64,000 nt of DNA from Salinilacustrithrix flava (lineage in GTDB: Bacteria > Actinomycetota > Acidimicrobiia > Acidimicrobiales > Salinilacustritrichaceae). How positions within the stretch are numbered: the stretch's first letter is position 1; every line of letters begins with the position of its first letter. The translations under genes and the position numbers were made by a program. The stretch spans positions 53,129-117,128 of the forward strand of contig JAMYFF010000011.1 in assembly GCA_024128875.1 (NCBI GenBank), in the 5' to 3' direction. The notes beneath the pieces were generated by a model that worked only from the letters and a program-made list of their open reading frames with translations, had not been told where the DNA came from and did not search any database. Positions 16,566 through 24,745 of the stretch are shown in pieces.

Positions 16566-17204
16566 ATGGCGTCACCAGTCCCACCCGACCTGCTCAACGA
16601 CAAGCAGCGGGCACGGCGCAAGCGCGTGACCGATGCGGCCATCGCGCTGGCCGCCACGGGCGGCTACGACGCCATGCAGATGCGCGACGTCTCTGAGCAC
16701 GCCGACGTCGCACTCGGGACGATCTACCGCTACTTCTCCTCGAAGGACCACCTGCTGGTCTCTGCGATGGCGGAGTGGACCGGCGAGCTCGAGGCCCGAC
16801 TCGACCGCTCGCCGCCCCGGGGCGACACGCCGGCGGACCAGCTCGTGGACGTGCTCCGCCGGGCGTGTCGGAACCTGGAGCGGCAGCCACTGCTCGCCGC
16901 GGCGCTCGTCAAGGCGATGGCGTCGAGCGACGAGGGTGTCGCCGAGGCCGCCCAGACCGTGCAGGGCCAGATCAGGGGGTTCTCGGAGCCGATCCTCCAG
17001 CACCTCGACGACGACGTTCGCGAGGACATCATCCTCGTGATCCGCTCGGTCTGGCACTCGACGCTGCTGAACTGGGTCAACGGTCGACACGACGACCTCA
17101 GCGCGGTCGGCGAACAGCTCGAGCGTGCGGTGCGCCTCGTCGTTCCCGCCGGCCCGGCGACCGTCGACCCCTCTCCGGACGGGGCCGACGGCAGGTCGGG
17201 TTGA
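16566..17204 (+). CDS. TetR-family regulator, KstR-like (paralogue 1)
   Basis: A 212-residue TetR repressor. The N-terminal DNA-binding domain (about residues 14-62) has QRARRKRVTDAAIALAATGG, then MQMRDVSEHADVALGT and IYRYFSSKDHLL, closely matching mycobacterial KstR (YEAVQMRAVADRADVAVGT). The C-terminal ligand domain includes VWHSTLLNWVNGR, similar to the VWLSNLLAWLTRR of KstR. Residues 36-61 differ from the second regulator (49456-50046) at only five of 26 positions, so both probably read the same operator. It follows an acyl-CoA dehydrogenase under operator e, which suggests feedback control. The inducer is unknown; in mycobacteria it is a steroid-CoA thioester. Confidence 0.9.
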   Translation: MASPVPPDLLNDKQRARRKRVTDAAIALAATGGYDAMQMRDVSEHADVALGTIYRYFSSKDHLLVSAMAEWTGELEARLDRSPPRGDTPADQLVDVLRRACRNLERQPLLAAALVKAMASSDEGVAEAAQTVQGQIRGFSEPILQHLDDDVREDIILVIRSVWHSTLLNWVNGRHDDLSAVGEQLERAVRLVVPAGPATVDPSPDGADGRSG

Positions 17205-17214
17205 GCTCGCAGGA

Positions 17215-18765
17215 TCAGATCGCTCGCTCCTGGCCCTCCCAGTAGGGATCGCGCAGCTTGCGCTTGTAGAGCTTGCCGTTCGGGTCGCGGGGCAGCTCCT
17301 CGACGTAATCGATCGACCGCGGGAGCTTGAACTTGCCCATGCGCTCCCGAGCGAAGTCCATGATCTCGGCGGTGAGCCCGTCGCTCGGCTCGACGCCGGG
17401 CACCAGCTGCACGACGGCCTTGATCTCTTCACCCCAGTCGGCGTTGGGGATGCCGAACACCGCGACGTCGGCGATCTCGGGGTGCTGGATCAGCTCACCC
17501 TCGATCTCGGCCGGGTAGATGTTCGCACCACCGGAGATGATCATGTCGGACTTGCGATCACGCAGGAACAGGTAGCCGTCCTCGTCGAGGTAGCCGACGT
17601 CGCCGACGGTGAAGAACCCGGCGACGCGGTTCGCCTCGGTCTTGTCCTTGTCCTTGAAGTACTCGAAGGCCGCCGCTGCAGGCAGCTTCATGTAGACCGT
17701 GCCGATCTCGCCGGCGAGCAGGTCGTTCCCCGCGTCGTCGATGATCCTGATCTCGGCACCCGGCCAGGCCGTGCCGACGGTGCCCGGCTTGCGCAGCCAC
17801 TCCTCCGGCGTCACGAGCGTCCCGCCGCCCTCGGTGGCCGCGTAGTACTCGTAGATCACCGGACCCCACCAGTCGAGCATCTGGCGCTTGGTCTCCACGG
17901 GGCACGGCGCCGCGGCGTGGATCATCGTGCGGAGCGACGACACGTCGTAGGTCGACCGCACGTCCTCGGGCAGGGACAGGAGACGTTGGAACTGGGTCGG
18001 GACCATGTGGCTGTAGGTGACCTGGTACCGGTCGATGAGCTCGAGCATGGACTCCGGGGTCCACTTGTCCATGAGCACGACCGCATGGCCCAGATGGAGC
18101 GAGCTGGACGCGAAGGCCAGGACGGCGGTGTGGTACAGCGGCGAGCCGCAGATGTGGACGTTGTCGTCGTTGGGCTTCACCCCGAACATGCCGAGCAGAC
18201 CACCGCTGCCCGCCACGGTCTCGGGAGCGACACCCGACAGGGCCCGGCGCACACCCTTGGGACGGCCGGTGGTACCCGACGTGTAGTGCATGGCTGCCCC
18301 GGCCGTCCGGTTCTCGGGCGTGGTGTCGGGTTGGCCCTCGGTGAGCTCGGCGTAGGGCCGTGCCCCGGGGACGTCGCCGACTGCGAAGATGCGGTCCGCG
18401 TCGAGGCTCACCTCGTCGGCGGCCCGCACGCACTCGTCAGCGAAGCGCTCGTGGCCGATGAACACCTTCGCCTCGCAGTCCTCCACGATGTAGGCGATCT
18501 CGGGACCGACGAGGTGCCAGTTGATCGGCGTCAGGTACCAGCCCGCCTGCATGGCAGCCATGTAGAGCGCGAACATCTCGATGCCGTTTGGCAGCACCGC
18601 AGCGACCCCGTCACCTTCCTCGAGCCCGAGCGACCGCAGGCCGTGCACCAGGCGGTTCGCGTCGGCCAGGAGCCCGCCGAAGGTGATCTCGTTGCCGTCG
18701 GGGTCGACGATGGCCAGCTTGTCGGGCTCGGCCTCGGCGATCTTCCAGAATCCAACCTCGGTCAC
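17215..18765 (-). CDS. Acyl-CoA synthetase (AMP-forming)
   Basis: A 516-residue ANL-superfamily ligase that adenylates a carboxylate and transfers it to CoA. The P-loop-like motif MHYTSGTTGRPKGVRRAL and the motifs YYAATEGGG, GDVGYLDEDGYLFLRDR and the C-terminal DPNGKLYKRKLRD (catalytic Lys) are all present. It is the last gene of the operon thiolase-DUF35-ligase. GTG 18765 overlaps the DUF35 stop (GTGA), and GAGAGAGGAAG lies upstream. It ends 10 nt from the convergent regulator gene, with no obvious terminator. The substrate is unknown; its operon partners suggest a steroid- or isoprenoid-derived acid. Confidence 0.92.
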   Translation of the reverse strand: MTEVGFWKIAEAEPDKLAIVDPDGNEITFGGLLADANRLVHGLRSLGLEEGDGVAAVLPNGIEMFALYMAAMQAGWYLTPINWHLVGPEIAYIVEDCEAKVFIGHERFADECVRAADEVSLDADRIFAVGDVPGARPYAELTEGQPDTTPENRTAGAAMHYTSGTTGRPKGVRRALSGVAPETVAGSGGLLGMFGVKPNDDNVHICGSPLYHTAVLAFASSSLHLGHAVVLMDKWTPESMLELIDRYQVTYSHMVPTQFQRLLSLPEDVRSTYDVSSLRTMIHAAAPCPVETKRQMLDWWGPVIYEYYAATEGGGTLVTPEEWLRKPGTVGTAWPGAEIRIIDDAGNDLLAGEIGTVYMKLPAAAAFEYFKDKDKTEANRVAGFFTVGDVGYLDEDGYLFLRDRKSDMIISGGANIYPAEIEGELIQHPEIADVAVFGIPNADWGEEIKAVVQLVPGVEPSDGLTAEIMDFARERMGKFKLPRSIDYVEELPRDPNGKLYKRKLRDPYWEGQERAI

Positions 18766-19235
18766 GCTGATCTTCCTCTCTCTGTTCGTTCAGACTGGAC
18801 CGGTCGCCAGAACGGGATCGCGAGCCCGTCCTCCACGGCGACCGCATAGCACTCCACGGGCATGTCGACGCGAACGTCGTCGACGTCGCAGTGGGTGATG
18901 TTCGACATCATCCTCGGACCCTCTTCGAGCTCGACGATGGCCACGACGTAGGGGAGCAATCGATCCCACGGCGATGCCATGTTCTGGCGGATCACCGTGA
19001 ACGTGTGCACGGTCCCTCGCCCGAGGGCCTGCTTCCACTCCGTGTCGGCCGCGCATGCCGTGCACATGGCGCGCGGGTAGAACTGGCGGTGGCCGCACGC
19101 CGGGCACTGCTGGAAGAGCAGCGCTCCTTGCGCTGCTCCGCTCCAGTAGGTCGACGAGACGTTGTCGACCTGGGGCAGGGGACGGTCGGTGAGGTCGGGC
19201 ACGCCATGCCCTCCCTGCTCGAGCACCTCGATCAC
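18762..19235 (-). CDS. DUF35 zinc-ribbon/OB-fold protein
   Basis: A 157-residue DUF35 protein. The zinc ribbon has Cys44, Cys47, Cys58 and Cys61 (CPACGHRQFYPRAMCTAC), followed by an OB-fold with GTVHTFTVIRQNM and YVVAIVELEEGPRMMSNI. GTG 19235 overlaps the stop of the thiolase-like gene by 4 bp, and its own stop overlaps the ligase start, so the three are tightly coupled. By analogy with the Ltp2-ChsH2 DUF35 complex it should dock onto the thiolase-fold partner and bind the acyl-CoA. It is the third DUF35 protein in the window. Confidence 0.88.
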   Translation of the reverse strand: MIEVLEQGGHGVPDLTDRPLPQVDNVSSTYWSGAAQGALLFQQCPACGHRQFYPRAMCTACAADTEWKQALGRGTVHTFTVIRQNMASPWDRLLPYVVAIVELEEGPRMMSNITHCDVDDVRVDMPVECYAVAVEDGLAIPFWRPVQSERTERGRSA

Positions 19236-20401
19236 GGGTGCTCCTTCCCGAGCACGACCGTGCCGATGCACGAGAGCCACCCGCCCGACCCGCACGCCAG
19301 GGCGAGCTCGGCATCGGGCACCTGGGCATCGCCGGCCTCGCCGCGCAGCTGCCGGCTCGCCTCGATGAGCAGGAAGATGCCCCGCATCCCGGGGTGGCAC
19401 GCGCTGAGACCGCCGCCGTCGGTGTTGAGCGGCAGCTTCCCGCCGAGCGCGAGGGCACCGTCCTCGACGAACGCGCCGCCATCGCCCTTCGCGCAGAAGC
19501 CCAGGTCCTCGAGCATCAACAGGACCGTGATGGTGAAGCTGTCGTAGAGCTGGACGGTGTCGATGTCCTCGGGGCGCACGCCGGCCTGCGCGAAGGCCTC
19601 GGGGCCGCTCGTGGCAGCCGCCGTCGTCGTGAAGTCCCCCATCTGACTGATGTTCCAGTGGGTCTGGGCCCCGGCGGCGCCGAGCACGTAGACCGGCGGC
19701 GTGCGGAGGTCCTCGGCCCGCTCGGCCGTGGTGACGATCACCGCACCGCCGCCGTCGGTGATCGAGCAGCAGTCGTACATGTGCAGCGGATCGGCGATCA
19801 TCCGCGAGCTGACGACGTCGTCGATCGTGAGCGGGTCGCGGTAGCGGGCGTTCGGGTTGAGCTGCGCGTGCTTCCGCACGGCGACGGCGATCTCGGCGAG
19901 CTGCTCGCTCGTGGTGCCGAACTCGTGCATGTGCCGACGGGCCGCCATCGCGTAGGCGCCCACCAGCACGTTGCCGTAGGGGGCTTCGTACTGCAGCGCC
20001 CCGGCGACGCGCTCGCCGGGCTGCTGGAAGCCGCTCGTCCCGAGCGAGCGTCCCTGCTGGGAGAGGAAGTCGGAGCCGTAGGTGATGAGCACGGTGTCGC
20101 AGTAGCCCTCGCGGATCGCCGCCGTGGCGTGCTGCACGTAGAACTCGAACGAAGAGCCACCGGTCATGGTGCTGTCGACCCAACGGTGATCGATGCCGAG
20201 GTACTCGGCCATCGCCACGCCGGACTCGGTGCCGCGCCCACCGCCCGTGCTCATGTACCCGTCGATCTCGGACTTCTCGATGCCCGAGTCGGCGAGCGCC
20301 CGCTGCATCGCCAGCACGTGGTGCTGCATCGCGTCGAGCTCGGGCGCGATCGGGTGGTCGCTCAGTCCGATCCCGGCGATCACCGGCGTCCTGTCACCCA
20401 T
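19232..20401 (-). CDS. Thiolase-fold lipid-transfer protein / candidate aldolase
   Basis: A 389-residue thiolase-superfamily protein beginning MGDRTPVIAGIGLSDHPIAP. The usual nucleophile loop reads STMTGGSSFEFY with no Cys. A YDSFTITV motif, LNTDGGGLSACHPGMRG and ALACGSGGWLSC remain. This pattern fits Ltp-type retro-aldolases that need a DUF35 partner, and a DUF35 gene follows with a GTGA overlap. ATG 20401 is preceded by GAGGGGAC. The promoter carries operator f, which itself overlaps the end of the thioesterase gene. A true thiolase or an SCP2-like carrier role cannot be excluded. Confidence 0.88.
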   Translation of the reverse strand: MGDRTPVIAGIGLSDHPIAPELDAMQHHVLAMQRALADSGIEKSEIDGYMSTGGGRGTESGVAMAEYLGIDHRWVDSTMTGGSSFEFYVQHATAAIREGYCDTVLITYGSDFLSQQGRSLGTSGFQQPGERVAGALQYEAPYGNVLVGAYAMAARRHMHEFGTTSEQLAEIAVAVRKHAQLNPNARYRDPLTIDDVVSSRMIADPLHMYDCCSITDGGGAVIVTTAERAEDLRTPPVYVLGAAGAQTHWNISQMGDFTTTAAATSGPEAFAQAGVRPEDIDTVQLYDSFTITVLLMLEDLGFCAKGDGGAFVEDGALALGGKLPLNTDGGGLSACHPGMRGIFLLIEASRQLRGEAGDAQVPDAELALACGSGGWLSCIGTVVLGKEHP

Positions 20402-20437
20402 GCCCGTTCGTCCCCTCGGCTGTTCGCCGACTCGAAG

Positions 20438-20451
20438 TAGAACGCATTCTA
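20438..20451. promoter_or_regulatory. KstR-type operator f (one mismatch), overlaps a stop codon
   Basis: On the minus strand it reads TAGAATGCGTTCTA, beginning 50 nt before the thiolase-like start at 20401. TAGAAT is a -10-like hexamer in the direction of that gene. The TAG at 20449-20451 is also the stop codon of the thioesterase gene. Confidence 0.7.
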
Positions 20452-21147
20452 GTTGACGGCTCGCGATGACCCCGACCCCGACTCCACGCCGGCGCCACCC
20501 ACGTGCGGCTGCCGGGGAAGCACGAAGACGCCTTCGGCCTCGGCCGTCAGCACGCCGTCGGCGAAGATCGCGCCCCAGACGGTGCTCCTCCTCCCGTCGA
20601 CGCTGAGCTGACGCGCCTCGACGGTCAGATCGCTGTGCAGCGGCGTCGCTCGACGCATGTGCACGGTCAGCGAGGCGGTCATGCCCGGGTGGCCGGCGGC
20701 CACGCTGGCCAGTCCGAGGACCTGGTCGAGGATCGCGGCCACCCAACCCCCGTGCACCCGGCCGGGCGGACCGACGTACGCAGTACCGAGACGAGCCCTC
20801 CCACGCACCTCGCGGTCGACGACCTCGAGCTCGACGGGTGGTGCGATGGGGTTGAGGCGCCCGATCACCGGGTTCAGCGGCAAGAAGCCGGCGGGATCGC
20901 TCAGGTCGACGGTGCGCGCACCGGTCCTGGTGGCCCAGGGGTCTGCATCCTGTCGGGCCTCGAGCCGGTCGGCGATCACTTCCGCACCCTCGGCGGCGAG
21001 GGCGAGGTCGACTGCGTCGACCCCGGTGGTGGCCGTGGCCTCGATGACGCGTCGGACGGCTTCGGTGAGCCGTGCCAGGTCCCCGAAGCGTCGGCCCTCG
21101 AGCTCGTCCACGTCCGCCTCCCGGTCGTTCGTCGCCCTACCGGCCAT
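20449..21147 (-). CDS. Hotdog-fold thioesterase (PaaI-like)
   Basis: A 232-residue protein with a C-terminal hotdog thioesterase domain: GPPGRVHGGWVAAILDQVLG carries the catalytic Asp/helix motif and LTVHMRRATPLHSDLTVEARQL follows. About 90 N-terminal residues are helical and not recognised. It would hydrolyse acyl-CoA thioesters, perhaps to recycle CoA from dead-end intermediates. ATG 21147 overlaps the crotonase stop by 11 bp, so the pair is one operon. The stop codon lies within operator f. Substrate range unknown. Confidence 0.85.
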   Translation of the reverse strand: MAGRATNDREADVDELEGRRFGDLARLTEAVRRVIEATATTGVDAVDLALAAEGAEVIADRLEARQDADPWATRTGARTVDLSDPAGFLPLNPVIGRLNPIAPPVELEVVDREVRGRARLGTAYVGPPGRVHGGWVAAILDQVLGLASVAAGHPGMTASLTVHMRRATPLHSDLTVEARQLSVDGRRSTVWGAIFADGVLTAEAEGVFVLPRQPHVGGAGVESGSGSSRAVN

Positions 21148-21940
21148 GGAAGTGGGGGGTGCGCTTCTCGGCGAACGCCCGCGGTCCTTCCTTCGCGTCG
21201 TCGCTGCGGAAGACCTCCATGCCGATCTTGGAGTCGATCTGGAACGCGTCCTCCTCGCGGAGGCACTCGGTCTCCCGAAGGGTCCGGAGCACGGCCTGCA
21301 CCGCGAGAGGGCCGTTGGCCGAGATCGACTCGGCGATCTCGAGGGCCTTGTCGAGCGCCTGCCCGTCGGGGACGACGTGACCGATCAGGCCGAGCTCCTT
21401 GGCCTCCGGGGCCCGCACGTGACGTCCGGTGAGGAGGATGTCGGCCGCCACGGTGTAGGGGATCTGGCGGCGCAGGCGCACCGCCGACCCTCCGAGCGGG
21501 AACAGGCCCCAGCGCACCTCCGACACCCCGAAGCGGGCGCTCTCGCCCGCGACCCGGATGTCGGTGCCCTGGAGGATCTCGGTGCCGCCCGCGATGGCCG
21601 GACCCTCGACCGCAGCGATGAGCGGCTTGTCGAGGAGGAAGCCCTTGAGCAGCGGCTTCATCACGGCCAAGCTGCGCCCGCCTCCACCGTCACCGTCACC
21701 GAAGCTGTCACCGGGATGCGACTTGGTCATGCCCTTGAGGTCGGCGCCGGCGCAGAAGGCCCCGCCGGCACCCGTGAGGACCGCGACGCGGATGTCGGGG
21801 TTGCTGTTCACCTCGTCCCACGCTTCGCCCATGATCTGCATCATCTCGCCGGACAGCGCGTTCTTGGCCTCCGGTCGGTTCATGGTCACGACGAGGGTGT
21901 GGCCCTGGCGTTCAACCAGGCACTCGGGTTGGGCGTTCAC
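21137..21940 (-). CDS. Enoyl-CoA hydratase/isomerase family protein
   Basis: A 267-residue crotonase. The oxyanion-hole motifs GAGGAFCAGADLKGM and IAAVEGPAIAGGTEILQG are visible. Its sequence and length (267) closely match the product of 63046-63849; shared blocks include GGTEILQGTDIRVAG, FGVSEVRWGLFPLGGSAVRLRRQI and DAKEGPRAFAEKR. GTG 21940 is chosen because GAGGAGC lies 5 nt upstream. Operator g is 51 nt upstream. The likely role is hydration or isomerisation of an enoyl-CoA. It is co-transcribed with the thioesterase downstream. Confidence 0.92.
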   Translation of the reverse strand: MNAQPECLVERQGHTLVVTMNRPEAKNALSGEMMQIMGEAWDEVNSNPDIRVAVLTGAGGAFCAGADLKGMTKSHPGDSFGDGDGGGGRSLAVMKPLLKGFLLDKPLIAAVEGPAIAGGTEILQGTDIRVAGESARFGVSEVRWGLFPLGGSAVRLRRQIPYTVAADILLTGRHVRAPEAKELGLIGHVVPDGQALDKALEIAESISANGPLAVQAVLRTLRETECLREEDAFQIDSKIGMEVFRSDDAKEGPRAFAEKRTPHFHGR

Positions 21941-21977
21941 GCGAAGCTCCTCATGAGACGTTGCCAGCGGGCAAGAG

Positions 21978-21991
21978 TAGAACACATTCTA
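21978..21991. promoter_or_regulatory. KstR-type operator g (one mismatch) containing TAGAAT
   Basis: On the minus strand it reads TAGAATGTGTTCTA and begins 51 nt before the crotonase start at 21940. As in operators e, f and l, the single deviation turns the proximal arm into TAGAAT in the direction of the gene. Confidence 0.72.
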
Positions 21992-22028
21992 CTTTTGCCG
22001 GCAAGGGTGCGACTGGGCCCCCGGCCGC

Positions 22029-23567
22029 TCAGCCGTGCAGCAGCAGGCTCGGCAGATCGCGACGGAGGAGCTTGCCGGTCGACGTGCGCGGCAGCTGCGA
22101 GAGGAACGCGATGCTGTCCGGCCGCTTCGACCCACCGAGCCGCTCGGCGCACCAGGCGAGCATGTCCTTCTCATCCATCGCGCTCTCCCCGCGCAGCACG
22201 ACCGCGGCGGCGATGCGCTCACCCCACTCCTCGTCGGGGATGCCGACGACCCCCGCTTCGAGCACGTCCGGATGCTCGTACAGCACGGTCTCCACCTCCG
22301 CGGGCGAGACGTTCTCCCCGCCCCGGATGATCAGGTCTCCTGCGCGACCTCCGAGGAACAGGTAGCCGTCCTCGTCGACCTGGCCGAGATCACCGGTGTG
22401 GATCCAACCCTGATCGTCGATCGTGTCGCGCGTGCGCTCGCTGCCCGAGCCCCAGTAGCCCGCCATGGATCGGGCGGTCCGGAGCTGGACCTCGCCGACG
22501 GCGTTCGGGGGCAGGACCTCGCCGGACTCTGACACGACACGCGCCTCCACGTCGTCGACGAGGCGACCGACGGATGCGAGGCGGTGCAGCTTGGCCCCCA
22601 CCTCCTCGTCGGTGCCGACGAGGCGGTGGTCCTCCACCGTGAGCACGGCGACGGTCGACGTCGTCTCCGTCTGGCCGTAGGCGCCCGAGAAGCCGACGGT
22701 GTCGGGGAAGGCCTCGATGGCCCTGCGGATCACCGCGGGTGGCATCGGCGCCGCGCCGTAGGTGACCATCTCGAGGCTCTGCAGGTCGCGGTCGCGGAGC
22801 GACGGCTCGTCGACGATGCGGGCCAGCATCGTGGGGACCACGAACGCGTTGGTGATCCGCTCGCGCTCGACGGTCGCCAGCCACTCACCGGCGTCGAACT
22901 GGGGCAGCAGCACCACCGACCTGCCCCCGTAGAGGGAGCTGAGCAGCGAGGTGGTCCCCGCCACGTGGTAGAGGGGCGCCACGAGGAGGGTGCGACCCTT
23001 GTCGGTGCCGTCCGCGGAGTCGACGAGGCCCATCACGTAGGACGTGAGCCCTCCGTGGGTGAGCATGACCCCCTTGGGGAGCGACGTGGTCCCGCTCGTG
23101 TACAGCAGCACCGCGAGCGCTCCGTCGTCGACGTCGTGGATCTCGGCCGCCTCCTCCGGGGCGCTCCTCCACCGGTCGAAGTCAGGCCCGATGAACACGG
23201 CCTCGGGGCCCTCGGTGGGGCACGCCGCCCGCAGCACCTCCTCGTAGCGGGCCTCGGCGACGACGAGCTTCGCGCCCGAGTCGCGGAGCAGGTGCTCCAC
23301 CTCGTTCGGCCTGGCGCGGAAGTTCATCGGCACGGCCACGGCACCGACGGCGGCAGCGCCGAAGATCACCTCCACCGCAGCGACGCGGTTGGTGGCGAGG
23401 ATCGCGACACGATCCCCCGGGCCGATGCCCGAGCTGCGCAACGCCGCGGCCACACGACCGACGCGGGATCGCAGCTCGGCATAGGTGACCGTGTCGTCGT
23501 CGGACCGCAGCGCGACGTCGTCGGGCACGATCATGCTCGGGATGTCGAGCAGCATCGCCAGGTTCAC
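22029..23567 (-). CDS. Acyl-CoA synthetase (AMP-forming)
   Basis: A 512-residue ANL-superfamily CoA ligase. Motifs are LLYTSGTTSLPKGVMLTHGG (P-loop-like), GAYGQTETTS, GDLGQVDEDGYLFLGGRAGD and PRTSTGKLLRRDL with the catalytic Lys. The start is GTG 23567, after GGAGGAACCC. Operator h separates it from the divergently transcribed desulforedoxin-like genes. It is distinct from the ligases at 17215-18765 and 56554-58221. It would activate a carboxylic acid for beta-oxidation; the substrate is not readable from sequence. Confidence 0.92.
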   Translation of the reverse strand: MNLAMLLDIPSMIVPDDVALRSDDDTVTYAELRSRVGRVAAALRSSGIGPGDRVAILATNRVAAVEVIFGAAAVGAVAVPMNFRARPNEVEHLLRDSGAKLVVAEARYEEVLRAACPTEGPEAVFIGPDFDRWRSAPEEAAEIHDVDDGALAVLLYTSGTTSLPKGVMLTHGGLTSYVMGLVDSADGTDKGRTLLVAPLYHVAGTTSLLSSLYGGRSVVLLPQFDAGEWLATVERERITNAFVVPTMLARIVDEPSLRDRDLQSLEMVTYGAAPMPPAVIRRAIEAFPDTVGFSGAYGQTETTSTVAVLTVEDHRLVGTDEEVGAKLHRLASVGRLVDDVEARVVSESGEVLPPNAVGEVQLRTARSMAGYWGSGSERTRDTIDDQGWIHTGDLGQVDEDGYLFLGGRAGDLIIRGGENVSPAEVETVLYEHPDVLEAGVVGIPDEEWGERIAAAVVLRGESAMDEKDMLAWCAERLGGSKRPDSIAFLSQLPRTSTGKLLRRDLPSLLLHG

Positions 23568-23613
23568 GGGTTCCTCCAGGAGGGGATCGGCACGGTCGGC
23601 GCGCTGTGCAAAT

Positions 23614-23627
23614 CAGAACGCGTTCTC
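23614..23627. promoter_or_regulatory. KstR-type operator h (12-bp core palindrome)
   Basis: CAGAACGCGTTCTC contains the perfect palindrome AGAACGCGTTCT, with both outermost consensus bases changed. It sits in the divergent region between the ligase (start 23567) and the small desulforedoxin-like gene (start 23701). Confidence 0.68.
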
Positions 23628-23700
23628 GTTATACTACGATCGTCAACGTCCATGCTCCGGCGGAGCTACCATCCGCCGCCGAGATCGTCGGAGGACCGTC

Positions 23701-23820
23701 ATGGCGAACCAGCCCGGCAAGCAGTACCAGTGCTCCGTCTGCGGGGCGACCGTCGTGGCCACCAAGGGCGGCGAGGGCGAGATCCAGTGCTGCTCGCGCC
23801 CGATGGAGCGCAAGTCCTGA
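23701..23820 (+). CDS. Desulforedoxin-like mini-protein 1
   Basis: A 39-residue protein with Cys11, Cys14, Cys30 and Cys31, that is C-x2-C-x15-C-C. This is the spacing of desulforedoxin and of the N-terminal domain of desulfoferrodoxin, which bind one Fe(Cys)4 centre and usually dimerise. CSVCGATVVATKGG and EIQCCSRPM are recognisable. It is the first gene after operator h and is followed by a second, similar gene. An electron-transfer or iron-binding role in the operon is likely; the partner is unknown. The start ATG follows GGAGGACCGTC. Such small genes are easily missed by automatic annotation. Confidence 0.82.
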   Translation: MANQPGKQYQCSVCGATVVATKGGEGEIQCCSRPMERKS

Positions 23821-23849
23821 CGACACAAGTTCTGACGAGGGGGATCCCG

Positions 23850-23990
23850 ATGCTTCAAGTGGGGAAGCGACATCACTGCGAGCAGTGCGGCACGGAGGTG
23901 CTGGTGACCAAGGGAAGCGACGGCGAGCTGTCGTGCTGCGGTGAGACCATGGACGTGATGCAGCCCAAGAACACCGCGTCCGCCGACTGA
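23850..23990 (+). CDS. Desulforedoxin-like mini-protein 2
   Basis: A 46-residue protein with Cys10, Cys13, Cys29 and Cys30, again C-x2-C-x15-C-C (CEQCGTEVLVTKGSDG, LSCCGETM), and a short hydrophilic tail. It is a tandem relative of the 23701-23820 product; the two may form a heterodimeric Fe(Cys)4 protein. ATG 23850 follows GAGGGGGATCCC. It is 29 nt after the first gene and 16 nt before a crotonase gene, consistent with one operon. The paired arrangement beside acyl-CoA enzymes is unusual. Confidence 0.8.
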   Translation: MLQVGKRHHCEQCGTEVLVTKGSDGELSCCGETMDVMQPKNTASAD

Positions 23991-24006
23991 GGTCGGGGCA
24001 GCACAC

Positions 24007-24744
24007 GTGCAGCTCGAGGTGCTCCGCCACACCGCGGACGGCGCCGTCCACCGGGTGCTCCTCAGCGGCCTGCCACTCGGGTCGAGGGAGACCGCCGAGC
24101 TGCTCGACGTCATCCGTCGCATCGACGGTGACGACGAGGCCCGGGTGGTGGTGCTCGAGAGCAGCGGCGTCGACTTCTGCCCCGGCGCGGCCGAGGAGCT
24201 CCGACCACTCGACTGGACGCCGGACCCCGCCGCGGCGCTCGCCGGGCTCCGGGTCCCCGTCGTGGCCTCGCTCCGCGGCCGGGTGGCCTCCGTCGGCTTC
24301 GAGATCGCCCTCGCTGCTGACATCAGGTACGCGACGCCCGACCTCCGGTGCAGCCTGGACGACGTGGCGGGCGGTCGGCTGCCCTGCTGGGGCGGCACCG
24401 TGCGACTTCCCCGCGCCATCGGACGCCCCACCGCCACGTCCGTACTGCTCCTGGGCAGCGAGCTGCGTGACGACGACGCGATCCGCAGTGGCCTGGTCGT
24501 CGACGTCGTGGGGCCCGACCAGCTCGACGCCACCGTCACCCGCGCGGCCGAGCACCTCGCCTCGCTCGCGCCCCGAGCGCTCGAGCTCACCAAGGAGGCC
24601 ATCGGGCGCGGCGCCGAGCTGCCGATGCGATCGGCGCTGATCCTGGAAGGCGATCTCAACCACCTGCTCCAGACCACCGAGGACCGATCCGAAGGTCTGC
24701 GAGCCTTCATCGACAAGCGTGACGCCGCGTTCACCGGCCGCTGA
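24007..24744 (+). CDS. Enoyl-CoA hydratase/isomerase family protein
   Basis: A 245-residue crotonase-fold protein. The first oxyanion-hole region reads ESSGVDFCPGAAEELRPL and the second VPVVASLRGRVASVGFEIALA, which lacks the usual A-G-G/GG pattern. The C-terminal helix PRALELTKEAIGRG is typical. The GTG start at 24007 has a GGTCGGGGC element upstream. It lies in the operon desulforedoxins-crotonase-CoA-transferase-crotonase, ending one base before the next ATG. The altered oxyanion loops mean the exact reaction (hydration, isomerisation or hydrolysis) is open. Confidence 0.85.
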   Translation: MQLEVLRHTADGAVHRVLLSGLPLGSRETAELLDVIRRIDGDDEARVVVLESSGVDFCPGAAEELRPLDWTPDPAAALAGLRVPVVASLRGRVASVGFEIALAADIRYATPDLRCSLDDVAGGRLPCWGGTVRLPRAIGRPTATSVLLLGSELRDDDAIRSGLVVDVVGPDQLDATVTRAAEHLASLAPRALELTKEAIGRGAELPMRSALILEGDLNHLLQTTEDRSEGLRAFIDKRDAAFTGR

Positions 24745-24745
24745 G

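Noticed and set aside
13841..16657. A 938-codon open frame on the minus strand
   Set aside because: It is antisense to the ABC transporter and acyl-CoA dehydrogenase genes, which have clear family motifs and ribosome sites.
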